64,000 bases of DNA from Rhodoplanes sp963724735 (GCA_963724735.1 CAVRVX010000009.1:1-64000); one strand, 5' to 3'; positions 1 through 9,820 are shown, numbered from the stretch's first letter. Notes: a model not told the origin generated them from the letters alone. Numbers and translations are program-made.

Positions 1-495
1 CATGCGGGCAGTGGCGAGCTTGGACGCCGGCGCGATCAGCCGCGCCACGATCATCGCGATGACGAGGTCGCGGCAGCGGTTGCCAGAAGGCCCGAGCAGA
101 CGATCAAGACCGATGTCGCGCAGCGTGCCGAGCACGGCCGCCACATGCCCGTGCGGCAAGGCGCGGCGCACCACAATCGTCTCCTGACCGGCCGGCGCCG
201 CCGTGCCGCCTTTGAGCAGCGTGCGCAGACCTTCGACGATCTCGGTCGGCCAGTGGGACAGGTTCGCTATGGTGCGCTTCTCATCTTGCCGCCGTCGCGA
301 TAGCTCTCCCGCAGCAGGATGGCGGGCGGCGAGTTCCGGTTCGGGACGGTTTCGATATACATGGCGCAATAATGCCATGCCCGTCACAATGACTAAACAT
401 AATTATCGCAAATTACATGGCTACACTTCAGCGACAGATCCCGGGAAACTCACTACCTTCAATCGCTTACAGGTTTTGCAAGAGGGAAGTTCGGT
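1..495 (-). pseudogene. IS1634-family element, 5' end of a broken copy
   Basis: This is a second copy of the element at 7882-9820, offset by 9324 bp, covering the first ~120 codons of the transposase (start codon at 362-360) and the terminal inverted repeat ending near 495. Relative to the intact copy it has lost one base near 280, which shifts the frame, so it cannot make transposase. It continues beyond the left window edge. Confidence 0.88.
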
Positions 496-522
496 CTAAA
501 TGCGCCGGCGTCGGCGCTCCAT

Positions 523-586
523 CCCCCGCCACTCACTCCGCCATGCCGTCTATGCTGCCCTGTTGCACTTCGGACTTGAAACGGCG
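523..586. repeat. 64-bp relic of an IS30 right end
   Basis: These 64 bases are identical to 3731-3794, the right terminal region of the intact IS30 copy, including its inverted-repeat core GTTGCACTTC. Here the end stands alone between the IS1634 end and the IS630 remnant. It marks an earlier IS30 insertion that was deleted or overwritten. Confidence 0.8.
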
Positions 587-609
587 CCTGTAAAAATACT
601 ATACCCCGT

Positions 610-1672
610 TCACGTCATGACCCGAAAATCCTTTGGGTTGATGACGCGGAAATTGTCGGTGACCGAATCACAAAGGTCCGCCCAATTCCCCGGAAACTTT
701 TCACGCAGAAAACTGAGCGTCGCATCGGCGAACTGGGCGCAAGTTGCGTAGCACTTGTTGTGAGTGACGTTTCTGTGCATAAGGCCCCATAACCGTTCGA
801 TCGGGTTCAAGTGCGGGCAATACGTTGGGATGAAGTGCAGCTTGATGGTCGTCCCGGCAGGGCCAACCATTCCTGCACGAGCTTGGCATGATGATAACGC
901 GCGTTGTCCAAGAAAACATGGATGAGCGCCAGCATCGGATAGAGCGCCTCGATCGATTGCAGCAGCCTGATCGTCGAGGCGGCGTCGATGGTCAGGGCCT
1001 CGATCATCCGGGTTTGTCCGGTCTCCAGGTCGATCGCGCCGTGAATGTTGATGCGTTGACGCCCGCTCGTCTGCTCGATCGCGAGCTCTCTTGGCTCGGC
1101 GCCCAGCAGCCGACAGGCCGCGCCGCATGGGTCGGATGCACGGCGTCCGCAAACAGCACGGCCTCGTCGTCGCCCAAGGAATTCAGCAGCTTTTCGTAGC
1201 CCTCAATGAAAGCCTTCTGCTTTTCTTCGTCGAGCTTGCGCGGGATGACATTGGGTTTGTGATATTCGAGCCCCAGGCGATGCAACAACGCGATCAGTCC
1301 TGACCGGCCTTCGTAAACGACGCCGAATTCATTCTCGATCCAGGCGCCGACCTGGCGCGTTGTGCGCGGTAAGGCCGTGGCGACCCAGGCTTTCAGCTTT
1401 TCCTGTTGCTCGCCGCTCAACTGGCAAGCGCTGCCCTCGTAGCTGAAGTTCGTCAACCCCTCGATCCCATCCTCTTCATACAGGCGATACCAAGTGCGGA
1501 TGGTGTCGTCGTCCAGCAACAGGACCTTCGCAATCGCCTCGCAGCTCATCCCATCGTCTAGCAACACCAGCGCGTTCGCACGTCGGGCCAGACGATGAGC
1601 GGCCGACCCGTCCCGAGCCGACTCGATCAGGTTTTGCCGCGATTTTATGTCCAGAAAGCCGGGCCGTATCAT
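610..1672 (-). pseudogene. IS630-family transposase, frameshifted
   Basis: Reading right to left, three frames must be joined to give a full IS630 transposase. The first frame has the helix-turn-helix N-terminus and the first catalytic Asp (ADAVHP). The second, joined near 1090, has NIHGAIDLETGQT and the second Asp in FLDNARYHH. The third, joined near 860, has the catalytic Glu motif LNPIERLWG and the C-terminus. Two indels therefore inactivate it. It abuts the Crp/Fnr fragment on its upstream side. Confidence 0.85.
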
Positions 1673-1917
1673 CCGTTCGGTAGAATCCGGATCGCGCCGT
1701 TTGGCAAGGGGGGTCTTCGGATTTCGCCGAAGTTGAAGTATACACCAGTCTGAAGTAAAAACTGTGCCGAATTGCTCACATCAGATGAAACTCGCGCATC
1801 GTCTCCGCTGAGGCGCGGGCCCGATCGGTCCAAGTGTCCCGCTATCTTCGAATCAGCAGCGCGGTGACGCGGCCCGAAAAACGCGAGCGCACAGTCCGGC
1901 GAGTAAATCTGCGGCTG

Positions 1918-2186
1918 ATCGTGCAGAACCACGTTCAACAACGAGCTATGGACGGCAATCCCGCCATTGTAATCGATGAAGCCCAACTGCCAAAACTTGT
2001 TCATGAAAAAGCTGACGCGCGAGCGCGTCGTGCCGATCATTTCCGCCAGCGTCTCCTGGCTGATCTTCGCGATCACCGGCTCCGGCTTTCCCTCCTTGCC
2101 AAAATTCGCCAACAGCAGAAGCAGCCGTGCGAGCCGTTTCTCGCTAGAATTGAACAGCTGATCGACGAAATCCGCTTCAACGCGGG
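1918..2186 (-). pseudogene. Crp/Fnr regulator, C-terminal half only
   Basis: About 90 residues match the DNA-binding half of a Crp/Fnr regulator: VDQLFNSSEKRLAR, then the winged helix-turn-helix with ETLAEMIGTTRSRVSFFMNK, ending SSLLNVVLHD. The cyclic-nucleotide-binding half is missing; its place is taken by unrelated sequence to 2325, and the frame runs past the normal C-terminus to 1669. A matching N-terminal half lies at 19635-19930, and a second relic of this C-terminus and its 3' flank at 13724-13965. Confidence 0.75.
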
Positions 2187-2574
2187 ATTGATCGAGATCA
2201 AGCGCGTTTGCACTGCGCCTACGATGCGAACTACCTCTACCCCTCCGGCGGCTCTCTTCCGCATCCTCATGCGCCAAGTCTATGTAAATCCATATCCGAC
2301 GACGATGATGAGGCTGCAACATCAAGCCGGTGAGCGATATTGGTCAGAGCACGGTCGGTCGTTCTGGGAGGCTCTGGTCAAGGCGGAAGAACAGCGGAGC
2401 GAGCGCTTCGTCGGGCGCATCGGCACAACCAGCTGGATGACGGCCTTCGCCCCGCTGGGGTTCGAATGGGGTGCGTGCCGTAGTCTCGCATCGGGAGACG
2501 CTTTTCGAGTTGACAGACGAAGACAGGGAGACTCGCTGGCGCTCGGCATCTCACGCATTCTTTCTTGCGCCCAT
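2187..2574. other. Unassigned sequence between the Crp/Fnr relic and IS30
   Basis: No reading frame here looks like a known family on either strand. It is probably the end product of several truncations. I see no promoter, repeat or RNA gene. Confidence 0.4.
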
Positions 2575-3794
2575 TCAACAGTGAAGTGCAACGGGCAGAT
2601 TTCTGGCGCTGAAGAAAATCTCGCGAGGGGTTTGGTAGCCGAGTATCTTTCTGGGGCGAGAGTTGAGTTTGTCCTCGACCCTTTGGACATCGGCATCGGA
2701 CAAAATAGAGAGGTCGGAACCTTTTGGGAAGTACTGCCTGAAGAGGCCGTTAGTGTGTTCGTTGAGGCCGCGTTCCCACGAGTGATAGGGCTTGGCAAAA
2801 TAGGATAGTGCCCCCAGCGAGGTTGCGATTTGGGCGTGAGAGGCGAACTCTTTTCCATTGTCGTAAGTGATTGTTTCGATGCGGTCAGCGAGCGGCAAAA
2901 GCACGCGTGCGCAGGCCTGCACGACAAAGTCCGCGTTCTTGTCCGGCAGTTTGGCGAGCTTGGTGTATTTGGAGGTTCGCTCGACGTGCGACATGACAAC
3001 GCCTTTGTGATTGGCGCCGATAATCGTGTCGGCCTCCCAGTCTCCGATGCGGCTTTTTGCGGCGACAATAGGAGGCCGCTGATCGATATCGACGCGGTTC
3101 GGAATCAGCCCGCGCCCCGAATTCTTGCCCTTGCGCCTGTTGTATTTTTTGCCGCTGTGACGCAAGTGAAGATACAGCGTGCCCCCGTCTTTCTTGTCTT
3201 TCCAGACATGCTGATAGATGCGCTCGTGACTGATCAAGGCGACGCCATCCTTCGCCAGACGCCCGCTGATCTGATCGGGACTCCACTGCTCTTGCGTCAG
3301 TTTTTCTTCGATCAGCTCCACCAAATCTGGCGTCATTTTGCGCGGCTTGTCCGAGGCCTCTTCGCGTCTCTGCGAGGCCTTCTCGTGCGCTTGCTTGAAG
3401 CGATAGCCGCGCGCGCCGGTGTTGCGAACAAGCTCGCGGCTGATCGTCGACGGATCGACGCCAATTTGCCGCGCAATGTGGGCTTGCGAGTGGCCGCTTT
3501 GCAAGAGCGCGTAAATCTGGCAGCGTTGTTCGCAGGTCAGATGGAGATAGCCTTCGGGCATTTTTCCTCCGTGAGATGTGCTGTCCCACGCAAGGATAGT
3601 CTCCATCTGACCGCCAGAAAAACCGGCATACACAACATGGCAAAGTCTGGCGGGAGAAAACGTCGGCCTCAAGGGTGCTCGCTGCGCTCGCATCGTCTCC
3701 GGCGACTAAAGCCCTTGACCCCGACCCTTTCCCCCGCCACTCACTCCGCCATGCCGTCTATGCTGCCCTGTTGCACTTCGGACTTGAAACGGCG
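2570..3794 (-). mobile_element. IS30-family insertion sequence, apparently complete
   Basis: The ends carry related inverted repeats: GAAGTGCAACGGGCAG near 2583-2598, and the complement of CTGCCCTGTTGCACTTC near 3763-3779. Between them lies one uninterrupted transposase gene. The right 64 bp is duplicated at 523-586. Exact ends and target duplication are not certain. Confidence 0.75.
2575..3561 (-). CDS. IS30-family transposase, intact
   Basis: 328-residue DDE transposase. The start at 3561 is favoured by a strong ribosome-binding site (GGAGGAAAA directly upstream) and begins MPEGYLHLT. An N-terminal helix-turn-helix (HIARQIGVDPSTISRELVRN) is followed by the IS30 catalytic core: GDWEADTIIG with the first Asp, TYDNGKEFASH with the second, and the Glu of HSWERGLNEHTNG. 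Length and motif order are normal for IS30, so this copy is probably active. A longer frame extends to 3693, but it has no ribosome-binding site and no homologous residues. Confidence 0.93.
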   Translation of the reverse strand: MPEGYLHLTCEQRCQIYALLQSGHSQAHIARQIGVDPSTISRELVRNTGARGYRFKQAHEKASQRREEASDKPRKMTPDLVELIEEKLTQEQWSPDQISGRLAKDGVALISHERIYQHVWKDKKDGGTLYLHLRHSGKKYNRRKGKNSGRGLIPNRVDIDQRPPIVAAKSRIGDWEADTIIGANHKGVVMSHVERTSKYTKLAKLPDKNADFVVQACARVLLPLADRIETITYDNGKEFASHAQIATSLGALSYFAKPYHSWERGLNEHTNGLFRQYFPKGSDLSILSDADVQRVEDKLNSRPRKILGYQTPREIFFSARNLPVALHC

Positions 3795-3795
3795 T

Positions 3796-4023
3796 TGGTA
3801 TGAAACGTGCGGCTACAACAGTTTCAACTTGGCGCTCTACTCCGGCCCGCTTAGCGGAGCTGCGGGCTTCGGTGTCAATCTCACAATGGTGACGCGCAGC
3901 GCGCTCACGCCGAATTATCGCAGTGATGCGATGCACTTGGAGCGATTGCATTGGGAAGCAGCGGTTGATCGGCCTCCTGAAGCGCTCGCCGCCGAGTTGC
4001 GTCACTACTTCGCAGCAGCCTGA
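3796..4023 (+). pseudogene. C-terminal remnant, weakly GalT-like
   Basis: About 75 residues (FNLALYSGPLSG through PEALAAELRHYFAAA, then stop) read like the C-terminus of a real protein. The frame is open only because it fuses into the IS30 end. The pattern recalls galactose-1-phosphate uridylyltransferase-like (HIT superfamily) C-termini, but I am not sure of this. The rest of the gene was presumably removed by the IS30 insertion. Confidence 0.35.
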
Positions 4024-4291
4024 TTATGGGGCGGTACATCCGGATTTCATGTAGCAACGGGAGTCGTTACGAGCAAACCGAACAGAGCCTGTTCGTCGAT
4101 GCCCCGCCCTGCACCCCTCCTTACGCCCCGCCTTTAGGGTAAGGCGGGGTAAATGGACAATATGCGCACCCATAAGCAACATGTGCAGGCCGTAAGGCGG
4201 GGTCGTCCGTGCGACTTTCATGCCTGGCGGCATGATCTACGTCGCCGACGCCCGCCTCCATCAATCAAAAACCCTATTAAAGGGAGGCGCT

Positions 4292-4322
4292 CGCGTCAGC
4301 TTGTCTGACAACAGCTGACGCG
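4292..4322. repeat. Perfect 10-bp inverted repeat
   Basis: CGCGTCAGCT and its exact complement AGCTGACGCG are separated by 11 bases. It could be a transcription terminator stem, a protein-binding site or a subterminal IS structure. It is not followed by a clear T-run, so a terminator is not established. The flanking 4030-4290 has no recognisable gene. Confidence 0.5.
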
Positions 4323-4379
4323 ATTATTATTCTTAGAGAGAAAAGACATACAAGTCATATTGAAAGGGGTGAATTATAA

Positions 4380-4600
4380 ATTGATTCAGAAGGGGTATAA
4401 CTGTACACCGACAAAGATGAACTGAGCAAGCGAACTTGTCAATTGACCGATCTTTGCGCAGAGTTCTCGAAACTCGCAGACGACAGCCGGAATTGTTTTG
4501 TAAAATTCTAAAATCGTTCGATCTCGCTTTTCATGATTTTCGCATCTTTGCGATTTTTCAATTTGCGATTTTTGATTTTGATCGCGCGCGGGGCGCGCGC
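4380..4600. other. AT-rich gene-free segment with short repeats
   Basis: This stretch is much richer in A+T than its surroundings. It contains GCGATTTTT-type repeats at 4549-4575 and ends in a GC-rich palindrome (GCGCGCGGGGCGCGCGC). It could hold a regulatory or replication-related site, but no initiator gene is nearby. I see no supported coding region. Confidence 0.35.
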
Positions 4601-4613
4601 CGCTGCGACTGAA

Positions 4614-4703
4614 CCCGTTGGATCGGTCATCGACAAGCTCGACGCGATCGGTCGTACCGACGCGGTGGCGCATGCCGCCCGGCTCGGCATCATCGACCTC
4701 TGA
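4614..4703 (+). pseudogene. LuxR/NarL-type HTH C-terminus remnant
   Basis: 29 codons ending in TGA read SVIDKLDAIGRTDAVAHAAR then LGIIDL. This matches the last helix and tail of a LuxR/NarL response-regulator DNA-binding domain. The rest is absent: AT-rich DNA precedes it and an IS fragment follows immediately. Confidence 0.55.
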
Positions 4704-4707
4704 GCCG

Positions 4708-5309
4708 TATGCCGGCTATCGGCGCTTTCTCGCGACGCCAGACGACGACCACTTTGTCATCGATCGCGCCAAGGCGGAGGAGGACGCCAAGTTCGACGGA
4801 ATCTTCGTGCTCCGCACGAACGCCGATCTCTCGCCGCTCGAAACCATGCTTTGCTACAAACATTTGTGGATGGTGGAGCGCGCGTTCCGAACCTCGAAAA
4901 GCCTGTTCGCCACGCGCCCGATTTTCCACAAGCTCGACGAGACCATTCGCGGACATGTGTCGTGTAGCTTTCTCGCCTTGGTGCTGAAGAAGGAGCTGGA
5001 GGACCGCATCGCAACGCTGGGCCATGCGAGTTCCTGGCCGAACGTCCTCGCCGATCTCGACTCGTTGACCGAGACGGAGGTCGAACAGGACGGCAAACGC
5101 TTTCTGCTGCGCGCACCGCCACGTCCCGCCGCAGGCCTCGCCCTGCGCGCCGCCGGCGTCGCCCTGCCGCCAACCGTGCGGCAACTCGCCGACGCCTGAT
5201 CCCGCCCAACCCAGCCAATCGACCAAAATGTAGTGCCAAGCCGCTTTTCCGGCGCGGTTTCTACTGCCCGGTCAATGCCTTGCAGATTTCGAACTGTAGA
5301 AGATCAGTC
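4708..5309 (+). pseudogene. IS1634-type transposase, C-terminal third
   Basis: It encodes the C-terminal ~165 residues of the transposase, including the Glu-containing stretch YKHLWMVERAFRTSKSLF, and stops at 5199. The IS end CTGTAGAAGATCAG lies near 5296-5309. The sequence is nearly identical to the copy entering at the right window edge (63363-64000) and related to 39707-40520. It begins abruptly at GYRRFLATPDDDHF, so the N-terminal two thirds are missing. Confidence 0.85.
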
Positions 5310-5406
5310 TGACGCGCAGACATCGCGGATCGGCAGCAGAGTGCCAATTGCGGTCATTGCGGTTTACTTAACGTTGCTGCACGGGGAACCATGACCGTTG
5401 AAACCC

Positions 5407-5435
5407 AAGCCCTCGCGGCTGGGGCTTCTTTTTTT
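5407..5435 (+). terminator. Rho-independent terminator
   Basis: AAGCCC and GGGCTT form a stem closing a GC-rich loop, followed by a run of seven T. It points rightward, opposite to the gene at 5447-6196, so it terminates a transcript entering from the left. The gene it once served is not evident; 5310-5406 has no open frame I recognise. Confidence 0.7.
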
Positions 5436-5446
5436 GCCTGCGGCAC

Positions 5447-6196
5447 CTATGGTGCTTTGGACGCGGACTTATTCGAGAGCGCGACGTACTCGTCCGCCAG
5501 CCCGTTCAATGCGCTGCCGCCTTGCGTCCCGCCGAGCATTTGATTGACGCCGACGCACACGCACATGACCGCTTGGCACAGCAGTTCAAGCGTCTCCTCG
5601 ATTTCCTCGCCCTTGACGATCGGCTCAACATTGATGCCCCCTACCTCGTCAGCGGTGTGCGGGACGACGTACCGATTGAGCGCGGTGACCGACGGATGGG
5701 CCGCATCAGAGGATAGCTGACTGTAGAAGACGTAAGACCGCCAAATGTCGCTCAACGCTGCGACCTGCTTCGGGTACAGCATCTTTGCGTCAGCGAAGCG
5801 CTTGTTCGTGTTGCGCAGCCACGCGCGCAGGCGATCCTCAGCCTCAAGTGTGACGCCGTTTTCGAAGACGAATTGACCAAGTTGCTTGCGGTGGCTCATC
5901 TCGTCGTGCTGCATCTTGCGCACGAACGCCTCGCCCTCCTCGGCCAGACCGATAACCCAGTACGCATTCTCATAGCAGCAGCGGGTGATGGTCCGCGCCT
6001 CGATGATGCGCTTCTCTCGCAGTAGCAAGAGCGTGCCTTTCAGGTTCGACAGCGTCCTTGCCAGCAGCGTGAGCGCCAGCACTCTTTCATCGGCGTAGCC
6101 CTTGGCCGTGATCGGCACATTTGCGGTCGCAAAGATGTCGAGGCCGGTCTTGCGCAGCTTCTCCGCGAGCGCGGTCCATGCAGGAATATCAATCAT
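5447..6196 (-). CDS. DUF5677-like hypothetical protein
   Basis: 249 residues, largely helical, no signal peptide. The order of motifs (LLLLREKRIIEARTITRCCYEN, a His-rich DEMSHRKQ, and SQLSSDAAHPSVTALNRY) resembles the DUF5677 family of uncharacterised proteins. The start ATG overlaps the stop of an upstream truncated frame (ATGA at 6196-6193), so it was probably translationally coupled inside an operon. It is intact, unlike its neighbours. Function unknown; the conserved Arg/Glu/His pattern could suggest a helical nucleic-acid- or nucleotide-binding fold, but that is a guess. Confidence 0.7.
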   Translation of the reverse strand: MIDIPAWTALAEKLRKTGLDIFATANVPITAKGYADERVLALTLLARTLSNLKGTLLLLREKRIIEARTITRCCYENAYWVIGLAEEGEAFVRKMQHDEMSHRKQLGQFVFENGVTLEAEDRLRAWLRNTNKRFADAKMLYPKQVAALSDIWRSYVFYSQLSSDAAHPSVTALNRYVVPHTADEVGGINVEPIVKGEEIEETLELLCQAVMCVCVGVNQMLGGTQGGSALNGLADEYVALSNKSASKAP

Positions 6197-6290
6197 TTCA
6201 ATCGCTCGTTTGCGCGTTCAATTGCCCGGTTTGCTTGGGTGGTCGCGTCTTGGGCAATCACGGCCTTGTCGGCCGGGTCAACGGCGACTG
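6193..6290 (-). pseudogene. C-terminal tail of a lost upstream gene
   Basis: About 30 codons ending ANRAIERANERLK and a TGA that overlaps the ATG of the DUF5677-like gene. The ATGA overlap shows this was the preceding cistron of an operon. Everything upstream has been replaced by the IS630 segment. The family cannot be recognised from this short helical tail. Confidence 0.5.
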
Positions 6291-7313
6291 ATAAATACCA
6301 TACCACAGACTCCGGTCAGTCAACAGTAAGGCTGCGCCCTCGGCTGAACCAGCCGCTCGACGTGATCGGCTCATTCCTCCAGCAGGCATTGTCACGTTAT
6401 TGGGCTTGTGGGCGGGGATTTGCGGCCGTAAGTGTCCATCATGACCAAGATCGGCTACGCCAGATATCGCTTCCCACGGCAGAAAAAACAGCCGCAGTCT
6501 GCCGTGTTGGCTGTCGACAAAAGCTCTGGTCTTCTTGGCAATGTGGGCGGGGCCGCGATCGACGATCAAGAAAATCGCGCGCTTGGCGCCGGCCATCAGG
6601 CGCTTGAGAAACTCGATGAAGACCGCTGCATTCACCCCGCCCTTTTCTTTAATCATGAACCGCATATGGCCGCGCGCGGCAATCGCCGAGATCAGGCTCA
6701 TGCGATGGCGCGCACCTGTGGTTTCGACGATGGGGGTTGCGCCCCTCTTACCCCACGTGCGCCCGGCATGATGATCGGAGCGCATGTGAGCGGCGTCGCC
6801 AAAGAAGATCTCGGCCTTTTCTCGCTGCGCCAGGGCTTTGATCTTCGGGTAGTCCTTCCTGAGCCATTGCTCGACCAGAGCCTCGTCGCGCTCCTGCGCA
6901 CGGTGCAAGGGCTTCTGGCAAGTGATGCCGAGTTGCGCCAGCAGTCGACCAACCGAATTGGCGCTCACCACGACCCCAAACTTATCCTTGATCAGCTTTG
7001 CCACCATGGCACGCGTCCACAGCGCGAAGGCGAACTTCAGTTGCAACGGGTTCTTCTGCGTGATGGTGTTGTAAATCCATTGCAAGGCGCGCGCATCCAG
7101 TTTGGGCGGCCTGCCGAAAAGCGGCTTGGCTTTCAGCGCTCCCCAGCCACCTCGCCGATACTGCGCCAGCCAGCCATAGATCGTACGGCGGTTGATCCGC
7201 ATGGATCGTGCGACAACCTCGGGACTTTCGCCAGCCTGTACGCTGCGCACGGCGCGCATGCGCATCTCTTCCAGCGTCGTGTGATCCAACTTGCGAGCAT
7301 CGTCTGGTTTCAT
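6258..7313 (-). pseudogene. IS630-family transposase with replaced C-terminus
   Basis: The start at 7313 has a good ribosome-binding site (AAGGGAG). Residues 1-279 are a normal IS630 transposase: helix-turn-helix (EVVARSMRINRRTIYGWLAQY), first Asp in FFGDAAHMRSDHHAG, second in LIVDRGPAHIAKKT. After FFLP, near 6477, the expected segment with the catalytic Glu is missing and 72 unrelated residues follow. The protein therefore lacks the third catalytic residue and should be inactive. A sequence at 6387 (GGCATTGTCACGTT) also borders the IS6 copy at 10152, so another IS end may lie at this junction. Confidence 0.8.
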
Positions 7314-7392
7314 CTCCCTTCAGAATCAGACGAAATTCGCCCTGTCAATAAAAATGTGCAACTACTTATGGACTGATTAATAACGGGCTGCA

Positions 7393-7470
7393 TTGAGCAA
7401 GCCGCTCGCTCGCTTCCCTATGCGGGTCCTGACCGCGTATTCTGGTTATTACAATGAGACGCGAACACCT
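7393..7470 (+). pseudogene. Relic of an integrase-type (rve) IS transposase
   Basis: The frame reads RVLTAYSGYYNETRTP. This is the same segment as the C-terminal part of the rve-type transposase relics at 37573-37830 and 43040-43330 (YYNETRTHVSLDKDAPLG). Only ~25 codons survive before the junction with the recombinase fragment. Confidence 0.6.
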
Positions 7471-7477
7471 TGTGGAG

Positions 7478-7822
7478 GCAGCCGAGCAGCGCGGCCACCG
7501 CACCAAGAAGACCTTGGAGATCGATCCGATCGAAGCCAAGACCGTGCGGCTGATCTACCGCCTGGCGCGCGAAGGCGATGGCGGCTCTGGTCCGATGGGC
7601 GTCAAATCGATCACCAACCACCTCAACGCCGCCGGCATACGTACCCGAGACGGGGGACGTTGGGGCATCGGCGCTGTGCACAAGGTGCTGACGCGCACGA
7701 CCTACATTGGCCGGCACCGGTTCAATACAAAGTTCTGGAAGACACGCGAGCACAAGCCAGACGCCGAGGTGGTCGAGATGGCCGTGCCGCCGATGATCGA
7801 TTGGAAAGCGAGCGCGCCCTAG
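7478..7822 (+). pseudogene. Large serine recombinase, internal fragment
   Basis: About 110 residues match the 'Recombinase' domain (PF07508-type) of large serine recombinases: TLEIDPIEAKTVRLIYRLAR, SITNHLNAAGIRTRDGGRWG, VHKVLTRTTYIGRHRFNTK and EVVEMAVPPMID. The N-terminal resolvase domain with the catalytic Ser and the C-terminal zinc-ribbon part are both absent. The fragment stops at 7822 just before the ~64-bp direct repeat at 7846. Confidence 0.8.
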
Positions 7823-7881
7823 CCATCGGGGGTACGTCCTGGCGACCTCACGCGGCCGACCTCACAACACACTACATCTAG

Positions 7882-9820
7882 ACCGAACTTCCTTCTTTCA
7901 AGATTGTAAAGCGTTGATTTCGCTTTCGTTTATCGAAAGCGAGTGTCGGTTACTGGGTACGGTCGGGGTTGATGGCGAGGAGTTCGAAGGCGCGGCTCTG
8001 GATCGGGGTTGGCCTGGTGTGGAGGGTAAAGAGGTATTTCTCGTTGAGCGCGGTGGTCGCCTGGATCCGGCAGTATGTGGCGAGATCGGCGAGTAGGCTG
8101 CGGAAGCTGTGGACCGGGAGACCGTCGTCGGTGCGGCCGGTTGCTTGTTTGCGCTTGGCGGCGGCGGAGCGCTCGGCCTTGGCGACGATGCTGGTGCGCA
8201 TCGCGGCGGCGGCCTCGTGATCGGTCTCGTCGTAGAGCATGGGGGCGAGCCTGGCGCGCATGTGATGCTCGACGTGATAGGCGAGCATGCACAGGAAGAC
8301 GTGGGCGCGCACGCGCGGCGCCGTCCAGTGGAAGATCGGACGCAGATGGATGTCGACGGTCTTCAAGGAGCGGAACGCGCGCTCGACCCGGGCGAGGCTT
8401 TTGTAAGCGCCGACGGTCGCGGCGTTATCGAGCGCTTTCTTCGGCAAGCTGGTACGCACGACATAAATGCCGTCGAGCGCCGCCTCGGCGGCGATCGCCG
8501 CCGCCTTGCGATGGAACGCGAAGCTCGCCTCGCCGATGACGAGGTCGAAGTGCTTGGCCATCTTGCGCCGGTTGACGACGGCGCCGACCTTGAGCGCAAT
8601 CGCGGCTTCGCCGCGCAGCGGCTTGCGGGCGCGCCGAACCGCCGCTGCGATGACGGCGAGGTCCTTCTCGGTCGCGGCCAGCAGGTCCTCGCGCTTGCGA
8701 GCGCGCTCGCGGGCGAGATCAGGATTGCGGCAGACGATGAGCCGCTCGCCCGGATAATCGGGCGAGGTGATGGCCGCCATGTCGCGGTCGTCGAACAGCG
8801 ACATCTGCAGGGCTCCGGCGTCCGCAAGCTCCCGGATCGCCGGCGCCCGCAACGCCGTGATCCAGTCGAGCCCCGCCGGGGCGATCTCGGCGTCGATGCG
8901 CGCCTGCGTGATCATTCCGCGGTCGCCGACCAGCACCACATGATCAAGCGCGAAGCGCTTCTTGACCTTGTCGATCTGTGCGGCGAGCGTGCGCGGATCG
9001 GCGGTATTGCCCTCGAATGCCTCGATCGCCACCGGGCAGCCGTCTCCCGCGCACAGCAGGCCGTAGACGATCTGCAGCTTGCCCTTCTTGCCGTCGCGGT
9101 TGTAGCCGCGCTGCGCCAGTTCGCAGCAGCGGCCCTCCAGATAGCTCGACGACACGTCGTAGAGCACCAGCGTGCCGGCGCGCAGATGCTTGCGCGCGAG
9201 CGCCCTCTCGACCGCCTCCTGGCGCTCGCCCAGCCAGTCGAGGGCGACGTAGAGTTCGTCTTCGTCAACCGATCCAAGACCAAGCGTCTCGCCAAGGCTG
9301 AAGGCGGCGGTGAGCGGGTCGAGCATGCGGGCAGTGGCGAGCTTGGACGCCGGCGCGATCAGCCGCGCCACGATCATCGCGATGACGAGGTCGCGGCAGC
9401 GGTTGCCAGAAGGCCCGAGCAGACGATCAAGACCGATGTCGCGCAGCGTGCCGAGCACGGCCGCCACATGCCCGTGCGGCAAGGCGCGGCGCACCACAAT
9501 CGTCTCCTGACCGGCCGGCGCCGCCGTGCCGCCTTTGAGCAGCGTGCGCAGACCTTCGACGATCTCGGTCGGCCAGTGGGACAGGTTCGCTATGGTGCGC
9601 TTCTTGATCTTGCCGCCGTCGCGATAGCTCTCCCGCAGCAGGATGGCGGGCGGCGAGTTCCGGTTCGGGACGGTTTCGATATACATGGCGCAATAATGCC
9701 ATGCCCGTCACAATGACTCAACATAATTATCGCAAATTACATGGCTACACTTCAGCGACAGAATCCCGGGAAACTCACTACCTTCAATCGCTTACAGGTT
9801 TTGCAAGAGGGAAGTTCGGC
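7882..9820 (-). mobile_element. IS1634-family insertion sequence, complete
   Basis: Bounded by inverted repeats: CCGAACTTCCTTCTTTCAAG from 7883 and the complement of GAAGTTCGG ending at 9819. CTAGA flanks both sides as an apparent target duplication. One intact transposase lies inside. A partial, frameshifted second copy begins the window. Confidence 0.9.
7950..9686 (-). CDS. IS1634-family transposase, intact
   Basis: 578-residue DDE transposase (IS4 superfamily). The start at 9686 (MYIETVPNRNSPPAILLRES) matches the family N-terminus. First catalytic Asp in LYDVSSSYLEG, second in VLVGDRGMITQ, Glu within LARVERAFRSLKT, in the normal order for DDE enzymes with a beta-strand insertion. No frameshift or early stop was seen, so this copy could supply transposase in trans to the broken copy at 1-495. 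Confidence 0.93.
   Translation of the reverse strand: MYIETVPNRNSPPAILLRESYRDGGKIKKRTIANLSHWPTEIVEGLRTLLKGGTAAPAGQETIVVRRALPHGHVAAVLGTLRDIGLDRLLGPSGNRCRDLVIAMIVARLIAPASKLATARMLDPLTAAFSLGETLGLGSVDEDELYVALDWLGERQEAVERALARKHLRAGTLVLYDVSSSYLEGRCCELAQRGYNRDGKKGKLQIVYGLLCAGDGCPVAIEAFEGNTADPRTLAAQIDKVKKRFALDHVVLVGDRGMITQARIDAEIAPAGLDWITALRAPAIRELADAGALQMSLFDDRDMAAITSPDYPGERLIVCRNPDLARERARKREDLLAATEKDLAVIAAAVRRARKPLRGEAAIALKVGAVVNRRKMAKHFDLVIGEASFAFHRKAAAIAAEAALDGIYVVRTSLPKKALDNAATVGAYKSLARVERAFRSLKTVDIHLRPIFHWTAPRVRAHVFLCMLAYHVEHHMRARLAPMLYDETDHEAAAAMRTSIVAKAERSAAAKRKQATGRTDDGLPVHSFRSLLADLATYCRIQATTALNEKYLFTLHTRPTPIQSRAFELLAINPDRTQ

Noticed and set aside
1834..4023. Long plus-strand frames across the IS30 and Crp regions
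   Set aside because: They are antisense to well-supported genes; only the last ~75 residues after IS30 look like a true protein remnant.
4380..4600. Plasmid replication origin with iterons
   Set aside because: Only two or three short AT-rich repeats and no rep gene are visible, so I kept it as an unassigned AT-rich segment.
8109..9716. 535-residue open frame antisense to the IS1634 transposase
   Set aside because: It is a GC-driven shadow of the transposase with no family motifs and no ribosome-binding site.
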